Under the pieces are notes generated by a model. That model was not told the origin of the DNA. It was given only the letters and a program-made list of their open reading frames with translations, and searched no databases. A program made the position numbers and the translations under genes. Shown here piece after piece: positions 34,023-42,449 of a DNA stretch of 54,624 bases. Origin of the DNA: Knoellia flava TL1 (GTDB taxonomy: Bacteria; Actinomycetota; Actinomycetes; Actinomycetales; Dermatophilaceae); NCBI RefSeq assembly GCF_000768675.1, contig NZ_AVPI01000028.1, forward strand, positions 1-54,624, given 5' to 3'. How positions within the stretch are numbered: position 1 is the stretch's first letter; each line of letters opens with the position of its first letter.

Positions 34023-34946
34023 ATGAAGCGCATGACTGCCGTACTCGCTCTCACCACCACCGCGATCCTCGGTCTGTCGGCCTGCGGTGGCGGCGGTGAC
34101 CCGCTCGCCTCCGAGTCGCCGACCGCCTCGGGCTCGGGCTCGTCCGGTGGTGGCGGCAGCGTCGTCGTCGGCTCCGCCGACTTCCCCGAGTCCGAGCTGC
34201 TCGCCGAGATCTACGCCGGCGCCCTCAAGGCCAAGGGAGTCGATGCGACGACGAAGCCGCGCATCGGCTCGCGCGAGATCTACCTCAAGGCGCTCGAGGA
34301 CGGGTCGATCCAAGCCATCCCGGAGTACACCGGCGCCCTGGGCTTCTTCTACGACAAGAACTTCAAGGAGACCGACCCCGAGAAGGTCTACACCGCGGTC
34401 GAGGGTCTCCTGCCCGCCGACTTCGCGATGCTCGAGAAGTCGGCCGCTGAGGACAACGACTCCATCGTCGTCACCAAGGAGACCGCCGACTCCAAGAAGC
34501 TCAAGACCATCGCGGACCTCAAGGCCTCCGCCGGCGAGATGTCGCTCGGTGCCCCGCCGGAGTTCCAGAAGCGCCCGCAGGGTGTGCCCGGTCTCCAGTC
34601 GACCTACGGCGTGACGTTCAAGACGTTCCGCCCGCTCACCGGCCAGGGGCTCGTCCAGGCGCTCAAGAACGGTCAGGTCGACGCCGCCAACATCTTCACG
34701 ACCGACCCGTCGATCGCGGAGAACGGCTTCGTCTCGCTCGAGGACACCGAGAAGCTCTTCGGTTCGCAGAACATCGTCCCGCTCGTCGCCAAGGACCAGT
34801 CCGAGCAGATGGCGCCGGCGCTCAACGCGGTCTCGAAGGCCCTGACGACCGAGGTCATCGCCGAGCTGCTCAAGCAGACGGTCATCGACAAGAAGGACGC
34901 CAAGGACGTCGCGGCCCAGTTCCTCAAGGACAACAACCTCGGCTGA
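34023..34946 (+). CDS. opuCC: Compatible-solute ABC transporter substrate-binding lipoprotein
   Basis: A 307-residue lipoprotein: signal MTAVLALTTTAILGLSAC with lipid-attachment Cys, Ser/Gly linker, then an OsmF/OpuCC-type domain: VVVGSADFPESELLAEIYAGAL, PRIGSREIYLKALEDGSIQAIPEYTGALGFF and ALKNGQVDAANIFTTDPSIAENGFVSLED. Binds a quaternary amine such as glycine betaine or choline. It lies 150 bp after the permease, in a stretch without another gene, which may hold an internal promoter. Followed by a strong terminator. Confidence 0.92.
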   Translation: MKRMTAVLALTTTAILGLSACGGGGDPLASESPTASGSGSSGGGGSVVVGSADFPESELLAEIYAGALKAKGVDATTKPRIGSREIYLKALEDGSIQAIPEYTGALGFFYDKNFKETDPEKVYTAVEGLLPADFAMLEKSAAEDNDSIVVTKETADSKKLKTIADLKASAGEMSLGAPPEFQKRPQGVPGLQSTYGVTFKTFRPLTGQGLVQALKNGQVDAANIFTTDPSIAENGFVSLEDTEKLFGSQNIVPLVAKDQSEQMAPALNAVSKALTTEVIAELLKQTVIDKKDAKDVAAQFLKDNNLG

Positions 34947-34965
34947 CCCGTCCCCTCGCTCGTCC

Positions 34966-35003
34966 CTGACGCCCCTCCCGACCCGGTCGGTGAGGGGCGT
35001 CAG
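34966..35003 (+). terminator. Terminator of the opuC operon
   Basis: CTGACGCCCCTC (34966-34977) pairs with 34992-35003. The 14-base interior itself has CCGAC/GTCGG, extending the stem. It lies 20 bp after the opuCC stop. Confidence 0.75.
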
Positions 35004-35020
35004 GCTGTCAGACTGCGAGC

Positions 35021-36550
35021 ATGCAGATCCCCGACCCGGCGCTGGTGCTGCTCGTCGGTGCGGCCGGCTCGGGGAAGTCGACCTGGGCCGCGGAGCACTA
35101 CCGACCGACCGAGGTCGTCTCGTCCGACGCCCTGCGTGCGCTGGTCGGGAGCGGAACCGCCGACCTCGACGCGTCGAACGACGCCTTCGAGATCCTCGAC
35201 CGAGTGGTGACCGGACGGTCCCGTCGCGGTCTCACCGTCGTCGTCGACACCCTGGGTCTCGACGCCCAACGGCGTGCCGCGTGGGCGGCGCTGGCCCGCA
35301 GCGCCGGCCTCCCGACCGTGGCGGTCGTGTTCGACACCCCAGCCGCTGTCTGCCGTGCGCGGAACGCGGCGCGGGACCGGCCGGTCCCCGCGTCGGTGCT
35401 CGGCACGCAGCTGCAGCGCGTGCGTGACGTCCGCACCGAGCTCGAGGCGGAAGGGTGGGAGGTGCACGTCGTCGGTGGCGAGGCGTCCGAGCCCTCGTCG
35501 CTGGGGTCCCCGGCATCCTCGTCGTCGACGGGCTCCTCGGCGGCCACGACGACGCCTTTGCCGACGATGGTGAAGGCGGCGAAGACGGGGGCGCAGCCCT
35601 CGCCGGTGCTGCCGTCGGGCGCCCACGGACCACGGGTGATGCTCCAGATCTCGCGCTTCCCGTGGGGGGAACACCCTCTCGACTGGCTGCGTGGCATCGC
35701 ACTCGCGGCGGACGAGGCCGGTTTCGCCGGCCTCGCCCTCATGGACCACCTCATCCAGATCCCACAGGTCGGGCGGGCCTGGGATCCGATCCCGGAGCCC
35801 TGGGTGACGTTGGGCGCGCTCGCCGCCCTCCCCACCGACCTCCTGCTCGGCACGCTCTGCACGCCGGCCACCTACCGCCCAGCGGGCATCATCGCGAAGG
35901 CGGCGGCCACCCTCGATGTCCTGAGTGGAGGGCGCGCCTTCTGCGGGGTGGGCGCGGGTTGGTGGGAGCGAGAGCACTCGGCGTTCGGCGTGGGCTTCCC
36001 CTCCACGACCGGTCGGGTCGACGAGCTCGATGCGGCCGCGGAGACCTTGCGGGCTCTGTGGGCACCCGGCACCAAGGCCTACAACGGCGAGCGGGTCTCG
36101 CTGCCCGAGACCACGTGCTACCCACGCCCCGTCGGCTCGCTGCCACTCATCATCGGCGGGGGTGGCGAGCAGCGCACGTTGCGCATCGCGGCCACATGGG
36201 GCGACGCCTGCAACGTGCAAGGAGACCTGGACGTCGTCAGGCACAAGATCGACGTCCTGCGTCGCCACTGCGACGAGGTAGGACGACCCCGCGACGAGGT
36301 AGAGGTCACGGTGCTCGACGTCGCCGTCGTCGGCTCCGACCGTGATGACACCTGGACGAGAGTCGAGCGGCTGCGCGGACGCACCAAGGCGGCGGTGTAT
36401 GCCGCCAGACACCACGCGGGAGAGGTCGCGGCTCACCGTGAACGGCACGACCGGCTCTTCGAGGCCGGGGTCGGAACGGTGTTCCTGGCGCTGCCGGACC
36501 TGGCAGGAGCGCGCGACGTCGAGAGGGTCGCTGCGCTGGCCCGGCGCTGA
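35021..36550 (+). CDS. Fusion of P-loop kinase-like domain and luciferase-like (LLM) flavin oxidoreductase
   Basis: A 509-residue two-domain protein. Residues 1-155 are a P-loop NTPase of the polynucleotide-kinase-like group: LVLLVGAAGSGKSTWAAEHY (Walker A), VVSSDALRALVGSG, TVVVDTLGLDAQRR (Walker B). A Ser/Thr/Ala-rich linker covers about residues 155-200. Residues 205-509 are an LLM oxidoreductase of the F420/FMN-dependent type: MLQISRFPWGEHPLDWLRGIALAADEAGFAGLALMDHL, TYRPAGIIAKAAATLDVLSGGRAFCGVGAGWW and PLIIGGGGEQRTLRIAATWGD. There is no frameshift between halves. How an ATP-dependent kinase helps the oxidoreductase is unknown. It could phosphorylate the substrate. Monocistronic. Confidence 0.85.
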   Translation: MQIPDPALVLLVGAAGSGKSTWAAEHYRPTEVVSSDALRALVGSGTADLDASNDAFEILDRVVTGRSRRGLTVVVDTLGLDAQRRAAWAALARSAGLPTVAVVFDTPAAVCRARNAARDRPVPASVLGTQLQRVRDVRTELEAEGWEVHVVGGEASEPSSLGSPASSSSTGSSAATTTPLPTMVKAAKTGAQPSPVLPSGAHGPRVMLQISRFPWGEHPLDWLRGIALAADEAGFAGLALMDHLIQIPQVGRAWDPIPEPWVTLGALAALPTDLLLGTLCTPATYRPAGIIAKAAATLDVLSGGRAFCGVGAGWWEREHSAFGVGFPSTTGRVDELDAAAETLRALWAPGTKAYNGERVSLPETTCYPRPVGSLPLIIGGGGEQRTLRIAATWGDACNVQGDLDVVRHKIDVLRRHCDEVGRPRDEVEVTVLDVAVVGSDRDDTWTRVERLRGRTKAAVYAARHHAGEVAAHRERHDRLFEAGVGTVFLALPDLAGARDVERVAALARR

Positions 36551-36628
36551 TGCCGCGCTGCCGAACTGCAGAAGCCCCCAGGCATGCCGGTGCCCCCGGC
36601 GCCTGTGTGGCGTCGGGTGCGGGCGGGG

Positions 36629-38068
36629 TCATGGTCGGTGTCGTCGTTCGTGTTCGCCGGCCGCGGGGCGGTGGTGGTGCGCGTTGGGCGGGGCTTGCTG
36701 GCGTGTGGCGAGGGCGTCGTCGTAGGAGCCTCGGGTGAGGTCCCAGGTGACGTGTTGTCGTCCGTCGGTGTCGGTGGTGAAATGCCCGTGGAGGCGTCTG
36801 CTGTGGACGATGGTGTGGTGGCGTTGGCAGAGCAGGGCGGCGTTCGACAGGTCGGAGGCGCCGCCGTCGGCCCAGTGGGTGAGGTGGTGGGCGTCGGTCC
36901 AGGCGGCCGGGGCGTCGCAGCCGGGGTAGGTGCAGTGCCGGTCGCGTAGCCAGAGGCGTTTGATCTGGGCAGGGGTGAAGAGGCGGGTCGCTCGGCCGAG
37001 GTCGACGACGTCGCCGACCGGGTTGAGGACGGTGGGGATGATCGTGGCGTCGCAGGTCCAGCGGCGGACGGTGTCGGGGGTGACGAGGTCGCCGCTGGTG
37101 AGCGCGCCGAGCAGGGTCCCGGCACCGGCCGTACCGCAGGCACCTGCGGCATCGGCTGGTTCGGTGGCGCCGCTGTGCTGGGTCCGGTGGGTCTGGTGGG
37201 TCTGGAGGTCGCTGAGGGCGATGGTGACGAAGACCTGGGCCTTGGTCGAGGACCAGGTGCTGTCGCCGGCCTTGAGGGCGCGGGAGACGACGGCAACCAG
37301 GGCTTCGGCGCGCCTTTGCGCCGCGGGGCGTTCGTCGGGTTCGCCGTCGGGTCCGGGCGCGGGTGCGGATCCGGGGCCGATGGCGGCTTCGAGCAGGGCG
37401 CGGCCTTCGCGGGTGACGCGCAGCAGGTACTCGTACGTTCCGGGGGCGATCTGTCGCCCGGGGGTGAGGGCGGCGCCGGGTCGGGCTTTGTCCTCGCTGT
37501 CGTCGAAGGCGTCGTCGCGGCCGTGGGCGGCCAGGAGCCGTTCGCGCAGCTGCCGGACGGTGCGGGTGTCGTGACACTCGCCGAGGGTCATGAGGGCGCG
37601 CCAGATGGTGTCGACGGCGTCGGGGTTGTCGGGGTTGAGGTGGGGTCGCAGGAGCCGCATCTCGGTGAGCGCGACCTGCGCGGCGACGACGCCGACCCGT
37701 CCGGAGATGACCGCGTCGGCGAGGATGGCGTGGCGGGGGTCGCGGCAGGCGTCGGCGACGGCGACGAGTCGGGAGGCTCCGGCGACGGCATACCGGCGGT
37801 GATGACTCATGACCCACTCGCGTGAGCTCTGCGGTGGTGAGGCGCAGCCGGGTTCGCCGCGGTCGATGGCGTCGCGGGTGATCGCGACCTCGGCTCCCTC
37901 GCACACGGCGGCGAGCTCGCCAAGCGCTTCCATCCCGGCGGCGAGGTCGGCGCCGGACGCCTGCCACAGCACCGTCGGCAGGGCGGCGGCGGCTTCACGC
38001 GCGGCCTCGAGCCGGCGCACGCACTCGGCGTACCCCAGGCTCGCTGTTGGCGTGGTCCCCTCCGTCAT
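36629..38068 (-). CDS. DUF222/HNH endonuclease domain protein (13E12 type)
   Basis: A 479-residue protein. The N-terminal two-thirds is DUF222 (LEAAREAAAALPTVLWQASG, EWVMSHHRRYAVAGASRLVAVADAC, SGRVGVVAAQVALTEM), the C-terminal part an HNH nuclease: LWLRDRHCTYPGCDAPAAWTDAHHLTHWADGG and LSNAALLCQRHHTIVHS, with the zinc-binding Cys pair and catalytic His. Such genes are present in many copies in actinobacteria and behave like selfish or recombination-prone elements. Their target is unknown. An Arg/His-rich tail follows. The start is ATG at 38068. Confidence 0.88.
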   Translation of the reverse strand: MTEGTTPTASLGYAECVRRLEAAREAAAALPTVLWQASGADLAAGMEALGELAAVCEGAEVAITRDAIDRGEPGCASPPQSSREWVMSHHRRYAVAGASRLVAVADACRDPRHAILADAVISGRVGVVAAQVALTEMRLLRPHLNPDNPDAVDTIWRALMTLGECHDTRTVRQLRERLLAAHGRDDAFDDSEDKARPGAALTPGRQIAPGTYEYLLRVTREGRALLEAAIGPGSAPAPGPDGEPDERPAAQRRAEALVAVVSRALKAGDSTWSSTKAQVFVTIALSDLQTHQTHRTQHSGATEPADAAGACGTAGAGTLLGALTSGDLVTPDTVRRWTCDATIIPTVLNPVGDVVDLGRATRLFTPAQIKRLWLRDRHCTYPGCDAPAAWTDAHHLTHWADGGASDLSNAALLCQRHHTIVHSRRLHGHFTTDTDGRQHVTWDLTRGSYDDALATRQQAPPNAHHHRPAAGEHERRHRP

Positions 38069-38228
38069 GAACCCAACCTACGAGCCGCCACCGACAGCCA
38101 CCGGCACGCGAATACGGCTGTGGCGCAGCCTTATTCGTCCGTAGGCATGGATCGAGCCACTCGCGTCACACTCGTCGCAGGGGTTGCGCTTCGGGTGGGA
38201 AAGTCGCGCCCGAAAGTGGATGGACATA

Positions 38229-38269
38229 CATCGAGCCCCCACCGGCATGACGCCGGTGGGGGCTCGATG
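38229..38269 (-). terminator. Terminator of the EtfD-like gene
   Basis: An 18-bp perfect stem (38229-38246 with 38252-38269) with loop ATGAC, 13 bp after the leftward stop at 38282. The stem core is GAGCCCCCACCGGC. A second, weaker possibility is that it also blocks readthrough from the right. Confidence 0.78.
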
Positions 38270-38281
38270 CAGGAGCGCCGG

Positions 38282-41200
38282 TCAGTCCCAGGGGTCGGGT
38301 GCGTTGAGCAGCTCCTCGGCGTTGGCCGGAGTGGCCGGGGCCTCCGGCTTGCGGCTCGCCTCGTCCTCGGCACCCGCGTCCCCGTCGCTCGTCCCGACGT
38401 CGTTCTGGGTGTCGACGCTCGCGGTCTCGGCCTGGTTCTCTGCAGGCTCAGGCGAGGCCGTCTGGTTCTCGGTCTCGGTCGCGGTCTGGGACTCAGTCTC
38501 GGAGTCGGTCTCGTCCTCCGACTCGGACGTCTCTTCTGTGCCTTCTGCCGCGACCTCGTCGGGTGCCGTGCCGACGGGTGCTGCGGGGTCATCCGTCGAC
38601 GCGGACGCAGTCACAGGGTCGGCGTTGGAGTCGGCGTTGGAGACCTCCGTGGCTGCTTCGCTCGTGACGGTGGCCCGCTCGGACAGGTCGCTGGCGTCGT
38701 CCCACGGGTCGGGGGATGCCAGCAGCTCGTCACGGTTGGATGCGTCCCCGGGCACGGCTGAGTCGGACAACTCGGCGGCTGGCTGCTCCGATGCTCCTTC
38801 GTTGGCCGCCGAGGACGTCTCGGTCTGGACTCCGGAGTCGGACTGCGGCACCTCGGCCACGGGGGTCGGAGTGGCCGGCTCGTCCCACGGGTCGACGTCG
38901 TCGGGGGACGCAGCAGTCGGGGAGGTTGCGTCGTCCTCCGCTGCGGCCCGATCGACCTCGCTCGGCTCGGCCGTCGGCTCCTCGGCCGTTGCCTCGGCGC
39001 CGGTACCGGCCTCGTCCAGGGCTCCTGCGGGCGTGACTGGTTCGTCCCAGGGGTCGACGTCGTCGCTGGCTGGTGCCGTGACGGGGGAGGCCGGCTCGTC
39101 CTTCGGCTCCTCGGACTTGGCGGCAGGGGTGGCGGGCTCGTCCCAGGGGTCGACGTCATCAGTCGAGGCCGCGGCTGCGGTCTCCAACTTCTGTGGGGAG
39201 GGTGCGCCCTCGGACGCGGATGCCTTCGCCTCGGTCTCGGGCGCCTCTGCCTTGGAGGCCGGGACGGACGGCTCGTCCCACGGGTCGACGTCCTCGGCCG
39301 GTGCGGCAACCGCCGGCCCCTGGGTCTGCGCCGTCGCTTCTGGGGTGGTGGGGTCGTCCCACGGGTCTGCCTCGGCGGCAGCGGCGGCGGGAGCCTCGGC
39401 CTTGGGCTCCTCGGCCTGCGTGGGCTTGGCGGCGGGGGTGGCGGGCTGGTCCCACGGGTCTGCCTCGGCGGCAGCGGCGGCGGGAGCCTCGGCCTTGGGC
39501 TCCTCGGCCTGCGTGGGCTTGGCGGCGGGGGTGGCGGGCTGGTCCCACGGGTCTGCCTCGGCGGCAGCGGCGGCGGGAGCCTCGGCCTTGGGCTCCTCGG
39601 CCTGCGTGGGCTTGGCGGCGGGGGTGGCGGGCTGGTCCCACGGGTCCGCCTCGGCGGCAGCAGCGGGAACCTCAGTCTTGGGCTCCTCAGCCTGTGCAGG
39701 CGTGGCGGCGGGGGTGGCGGGCTCGTCCCACGGGTCCGCCTCGGCGGCAGCAGCGGTGGGAGCCTCGGCCACGGGCGCCTCGGCCACCGTGGCCGTCCCG
39801 ACAGCAGCACCAGCACCAACCCCAGCCGCAGCGGCACCGGCGGCGGCAGCGGAACCGGACTGGCCGGCATACGACTCCGACTCGGAGGCGACGGCAGCGG
39901 CAGCCGACTCGTCGACCGCAACGTCAGCAGTCCCGTCCTCGGACCCGCGACGCACGGCAGCCAGCAGCATCTGCGCGACGTCGACGACCTCGACGTCCTC
40001 GCCGACGCCCTCGGACTGCTTGGCCGTCAACCCGTCGGAGATCATGACGCGGCAGAACGGGCAACCGATGGCGATGCGCTCGGCACCGGTGGCCAGGGCC
40101 TCCTCGGTGCGGTTCATGTTGATGCGACCGCCGAGCTTCTCCTCCATCCACATGCGGGCACCACCGGCGCCGCAGCAGAACGACTTCTCCTTGAAGCGCT
40201 CCATCTCGCGCAACTCGACGCCGGGCAGCGCGCCGATGAGCTCGCGCGGCGGGGCGTAGACGTTGTTGTGGCGACCGAGGTAGCAGGGGTCGTGGTACGT
40301 GACGGACGGGGCGGTCGAGGCCGCGTTCTTCGCCGACGACATTCCCGGGGCATCGGCCGGACGGGCGACGGGCACGAGCTTCTTGTCGCGCACGAGCCGG
40401 TTGAGCAGCTGCGTGTGGTGGACGACCTCGAACGAGCCGCCGAGGTCGGGGTACTCGTTCTTGATCGTGTTGAAGCAGTGGGCGCAGGTGACGACGATCT
40501 TCGTCGCGCCGGCGTCGTTGAGGGTCGCGACGTTCTGCTCGGCGAGCATCGAGAAGAGGATCTCGTTGCCCGCACGTCGCGCGGAGTCACCGGTGCAGGT
40601 CTCGCCGTCACCCAGCACCGCGAAGGACACACCGGCGGTATCGAGCAGCTCGGCGACAGCGCGGGTCGTCTTCTTGGCGCGGTCCTCGTAGGCACCGGCG
40701 CAGCCGACCCAGAAGAGCCAGTCCACCTCGGACGCGGACTCGACGTCCTTGCCGAGGATCCTGACCTCGAACGGCAGGTCCTTGGCCCAGTCGAGGCGGG
40801 CGCGCGCACCCATGCCCCACGGGTTGCCCTTGGACTCGAGGTTCTTGAAGAGGCCGCCGAGCTCGGACGGGAACGCCGACTCGATGAGCGTCTGGTAGCG
40901 CCGCATGTCGACGATGTGGTCGACGTGCTCGATGTCGACCGGGCACTGCTCGACGCACGCGCCACACGTCGTGCACGACCACAGGACGTCCTCGTCGATG
41001 ACCGCGGTCGGCTCACCGTCGGGACCGAAACCGAGAGCGTTGTATGCCGTGAGCGGGCTGTCGAGGTCGTAGCCGGTCTGCCCGACGAGCGGGACCTCCG
41101 CGAGTGCCGTCGTGGCCGCGGGGAGCGACGCGCGCGCCTCCTCGGAGGCCGTGAGCCACGGTGACTTCGCGTTCGCGTGGTCGCGCAGCGTCATCATGAG

Positions 41201-42235
41201 CATCTTGGGCGAGAGCGGCTTGTCGGTGTTCCACGCGGGACACTGCGACTGGCAGCGGCCGCACTCGGTGCAGGTGGAGAAGTCGAGCAGGCCCTTCCAC
41301 GTGAAGTCCTCGACCTTGCCGACGCCCAGCACCGGCTCAGCAGCGGACTCGTCCTCGGACTCTCCGAGGGCCTCCATGGCCTCCATCGAGAACGGCCGGC
41401 CGTCGCCCATGGTCATCGGCTTGAGGTTGCCGAGAGCGGTCCGGCCCGAGGCCTCGCGCTTGAACCAGATGTTGGGGAAGGCGAGGAAGCGGTGCCAGGC
41501 GACGCCCATCGTCGGCGTGAGCGAGATGGTGATCATCCACGCGAACGAGATGAGAATCTTGATGGCCGCGACGACGACGATCCACGCCTCAAGCGCGCCG
41601 ACCGACGTGCCGGAGAAGAGGCCCGACAGCCATCCAGTGAGCGGGAAGTGCAGCCCGACGGACTCCTCCGGGTGCTCGACCTTGGTCAGCGCGGCCTCGA
41701 GGACGCGCAGGGTGAGGATGCACAGCGTGACGCCGAGGATCGTGAGCTCGACGTAGTAGGCCTGCCACCAGGTCGACCCGAAGAAGCGCGAGCGACGCCC
41801 GTCGACACCGGCCGCCGAACGGGGGTGCTTGAGCTGGCGGATGACGATGAGCACGACGATGCCGACGAGGCCGGTCCACGCGAAGACCTCGGTGAGCCAC
41901 TCGTAGGGCGGGAAGTGACCGATGAGCGGCAGCTGCCAGCGCGGCTCGATGAGCTGGCCGAAGGCGGTGACGAGGGTGCCGAAGAGCAGGAGGAACGACA
42001 GCGCGGTGAACCAGTGCGCGACGGCGACGACCGGCAGCCGCGACATCCGGGTGTGGCCGAGGAACTCCTTGGCGAGCGTCCACGTGCGCGACATCGGGGC
42101 GTCGCTCCGGCGCGGATCCGCCTGTCCCACACGGTAGAGCGCGACGAAGCGCCCGATCTGTCGGAAGAGCAGGGCCCAGCCGACGAGCATCAGCGGGAAG
42201 CAGATGGCGGCGGCGACGATCTGGAGCGCGGACAT
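38282..42235 (-). CDS. EtfD-like membrane iron-sulfur oxidoreductase with long DPWD-repeat tail
   Basis: A 1317-residue protein. Residues 1-250 are a five- to six-helix NarI-like membrane domain. Then comes a dicluster ferredoxin domain (CTECGRCQSQCP and CTTCGACVEQCPVDIEH). Two CCG domains follow (TCAHCFNTIKNEYPDLGG, HDPCYLGRHNNVYAP, KSFCCGAGGARMW), as in heterodisulfide reductase subunits. This core matches the mycobacterial membrane protein Rv0338c, proposed as EtfD, which passes electrons from electron-transfer flavoprotein to menaquinone during fatty-acid oxidation. Residues from about 772 on form an acidic low-complexity tail of ~545 residues with eleven DPWD motifs. The ATG at 42235 is the start. 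The in-frame GTG at 42271 would sit in an operator-like site. Confidence 0.85.
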   Translation of the reverse strand: MSALQIVAAAICFPLMLVGWALLFRQIGRFVALYRVGQADPRRSDAPMSRTWTLAKEFLGHTRMSRLPVVAVAHWFTALSFLLLFGTLVTAFGQLIEPRWQLPLIGHFPPYEWLTEVFAWTGLVGIVVLIVIRQLKHPRSAAGVDGRRSRFFGSTWWQAYYVELTILGVTLCILTLRVLEAALTKVEHPEESVGLHFPLTGWLSGLFSGTSVGALEAWIVVVAAIKILISFAWMITISLTPTMGVAWHRFLAFPNIWFKREASGRTALGNLKPMTMGDGRPFSMEAMEALGESEDESAAEPVLGVGKVEDFTWKGLLDFSTCTECGRCQSQCPAWNTDKPLSPKMLMMTLRDHANAKSPWLTASEEARASLPAATTALAEVPLVGQTGYDLDSPLTAYNALGFGPDGEPTAVIDEDVLWSCTTCGACVEQCPVDIEHVDHIVDMRRYQTLIESAFPSELGGLFKNLESKGNPWGMGARARLDWAKDLPFEVRILGKDVESASEVDWLFWVGCAGAYEDRAKKTTRAVAELLDTAGVSFAVLGDGETCTGDSARRAGNEILFSMLAEQNVATLNDAGATKIVVTCAHCFNTIKNEYPDLGGSFEVVHHTQLLNRLVRDKKLVPVARPADAPGMSSAKNAASTAPSVTYHDPCYLGRHNNVYAPPRELIGALPGVELREMERFKEKSFCCGAGGARMWMEEKLGGRINMNRTEEALATGAERIAIGCPFCRVMISDGLTAKQSEGVGEDVEVVDVAQMLLAAVRRGSEDGTADVAVDESAAAAVASESESYAGQSGSAAAAGAAAAGVGAGAAVGTATVAEAPVAEAPTAAAAEADPWDEPATPAATPAQAEEPKTEVPAAAAEADPWDQPATPAAKPTQAEEPKAEAPAAAAAEADPWDQPATPAAKPTQAEEPKAEAPAAAAAEADPWDQPATPAAKPTQAEEPKAEAPAAAAAEADPWDDPTTPEATAQTQGPAVAAPAEDVDPWDEPSVPASKAEAPETEAKASASEGAPSPQKLETAAAASTDDVDPWDEPATPAAKSEEPKDEPASPVTAPASDDVDPWDEPVTPAGALDEAGTGAEATAEEPTAEPSEVDRAAAEDDATSPTAASPDDVDPWDEPATPTPVAEVPQSDSGVQTETSSAANEGASEQPAAELSDSAVPGDASNRDELLASPDPWDDASDLSERATVTSEAATEVSNADSNADPVTASASTDDPAAPVGTAPDEVAAEGTEETSESEDETDSETESQTATETENQTASPEPAENQAETASVDTQNDVGTSDGDAGAEDEASRKPEAPATPANAEELLNAPDPWD
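38285..39920 (-). repeat. Low-complexity tail region with DPWD repeats
   Basis: This part of the EtfD-like gene encodes an Ala/Pro/Glu/Asp-rich tail with 11 DPWD motifs. The best units are 93 bp (31 residues): TCCCACGGG-containing starts at 39357, 39450, 39543 and 39636, then 90 bp to 39726. The units are nearly identical at the DNA level, showing recent tandem expansion. The protein ends exactly in PDPWD. Confidence 0.88.
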
Positions 42236-42254
42236 GTCGGCGAGTCTAACGAGG

Positions 42255-42272
42255 GCTAAGCGCTTGCTCACC
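42255..42272. promoter_or_regulatory. Second TAAGC-N4-GCTCA operator-like site, upstream of the EtfD-like gene
   Basis: TAAGC-GCTT-GCTCA (42257-42270) differs by one base in the second half-site from the operator TAAGC-GCAC-GCTTA at 14775-14792. Placed 20 bp before the ATG (42235), it would overlap the promoter/RBS region. This strengthens the operator reading. Confidence 0.6.
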
Positions 42273-42338
42273 GCTCAGTGACGGCCCTCGCACCTCTGTG
42301 TCAGGACTCACGAGACGGCTGTCGGACCTCCGCGAGCA

Positions 42339-42415
42339 TGCGCATATCTCGCCATTGCCTCCCGTTCGGTACGACGGCCATGTACCGAACGGGAGGAATT
42401 GGTGAGTTGTGCACG
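42339..42415. repeat. Dispersed 34-bp repeat: copy C with a diverged inverted partner
   Basis: Copy C at 42382-42415 matches copies A and B at 24.8 kb except GTAC for GTGC. A diverged inverted copy (42339-42372, about 26 of 34 bases matching) faces it across GACGGCCAT, so the whole forms a 77-bp palindromic unit. It lies in the 42272-42449 gap between the EtfD-like start and an LLM gene's stop. Confidence 0.8.
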
Positions 42416-42449
42416 GGAGGTGGGTGCAGGAGGCCGGTGCATGGGTGAG

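Noticed and set aside
39357-39730. Evenly spaced repeats that could suggest a CRISPR array
   Set aside because: The 93-bp units are contiguous coding repeats with no unique spacers and stay in the EtfD-like frame.
42236-42271. Use of GTG 42271 as the start of the EtfD-like protein
   Set aside because: It would translate the operator-like palindrome and add 12 basic residues. The ATG at 42235 opens directly into the first membrane helix.
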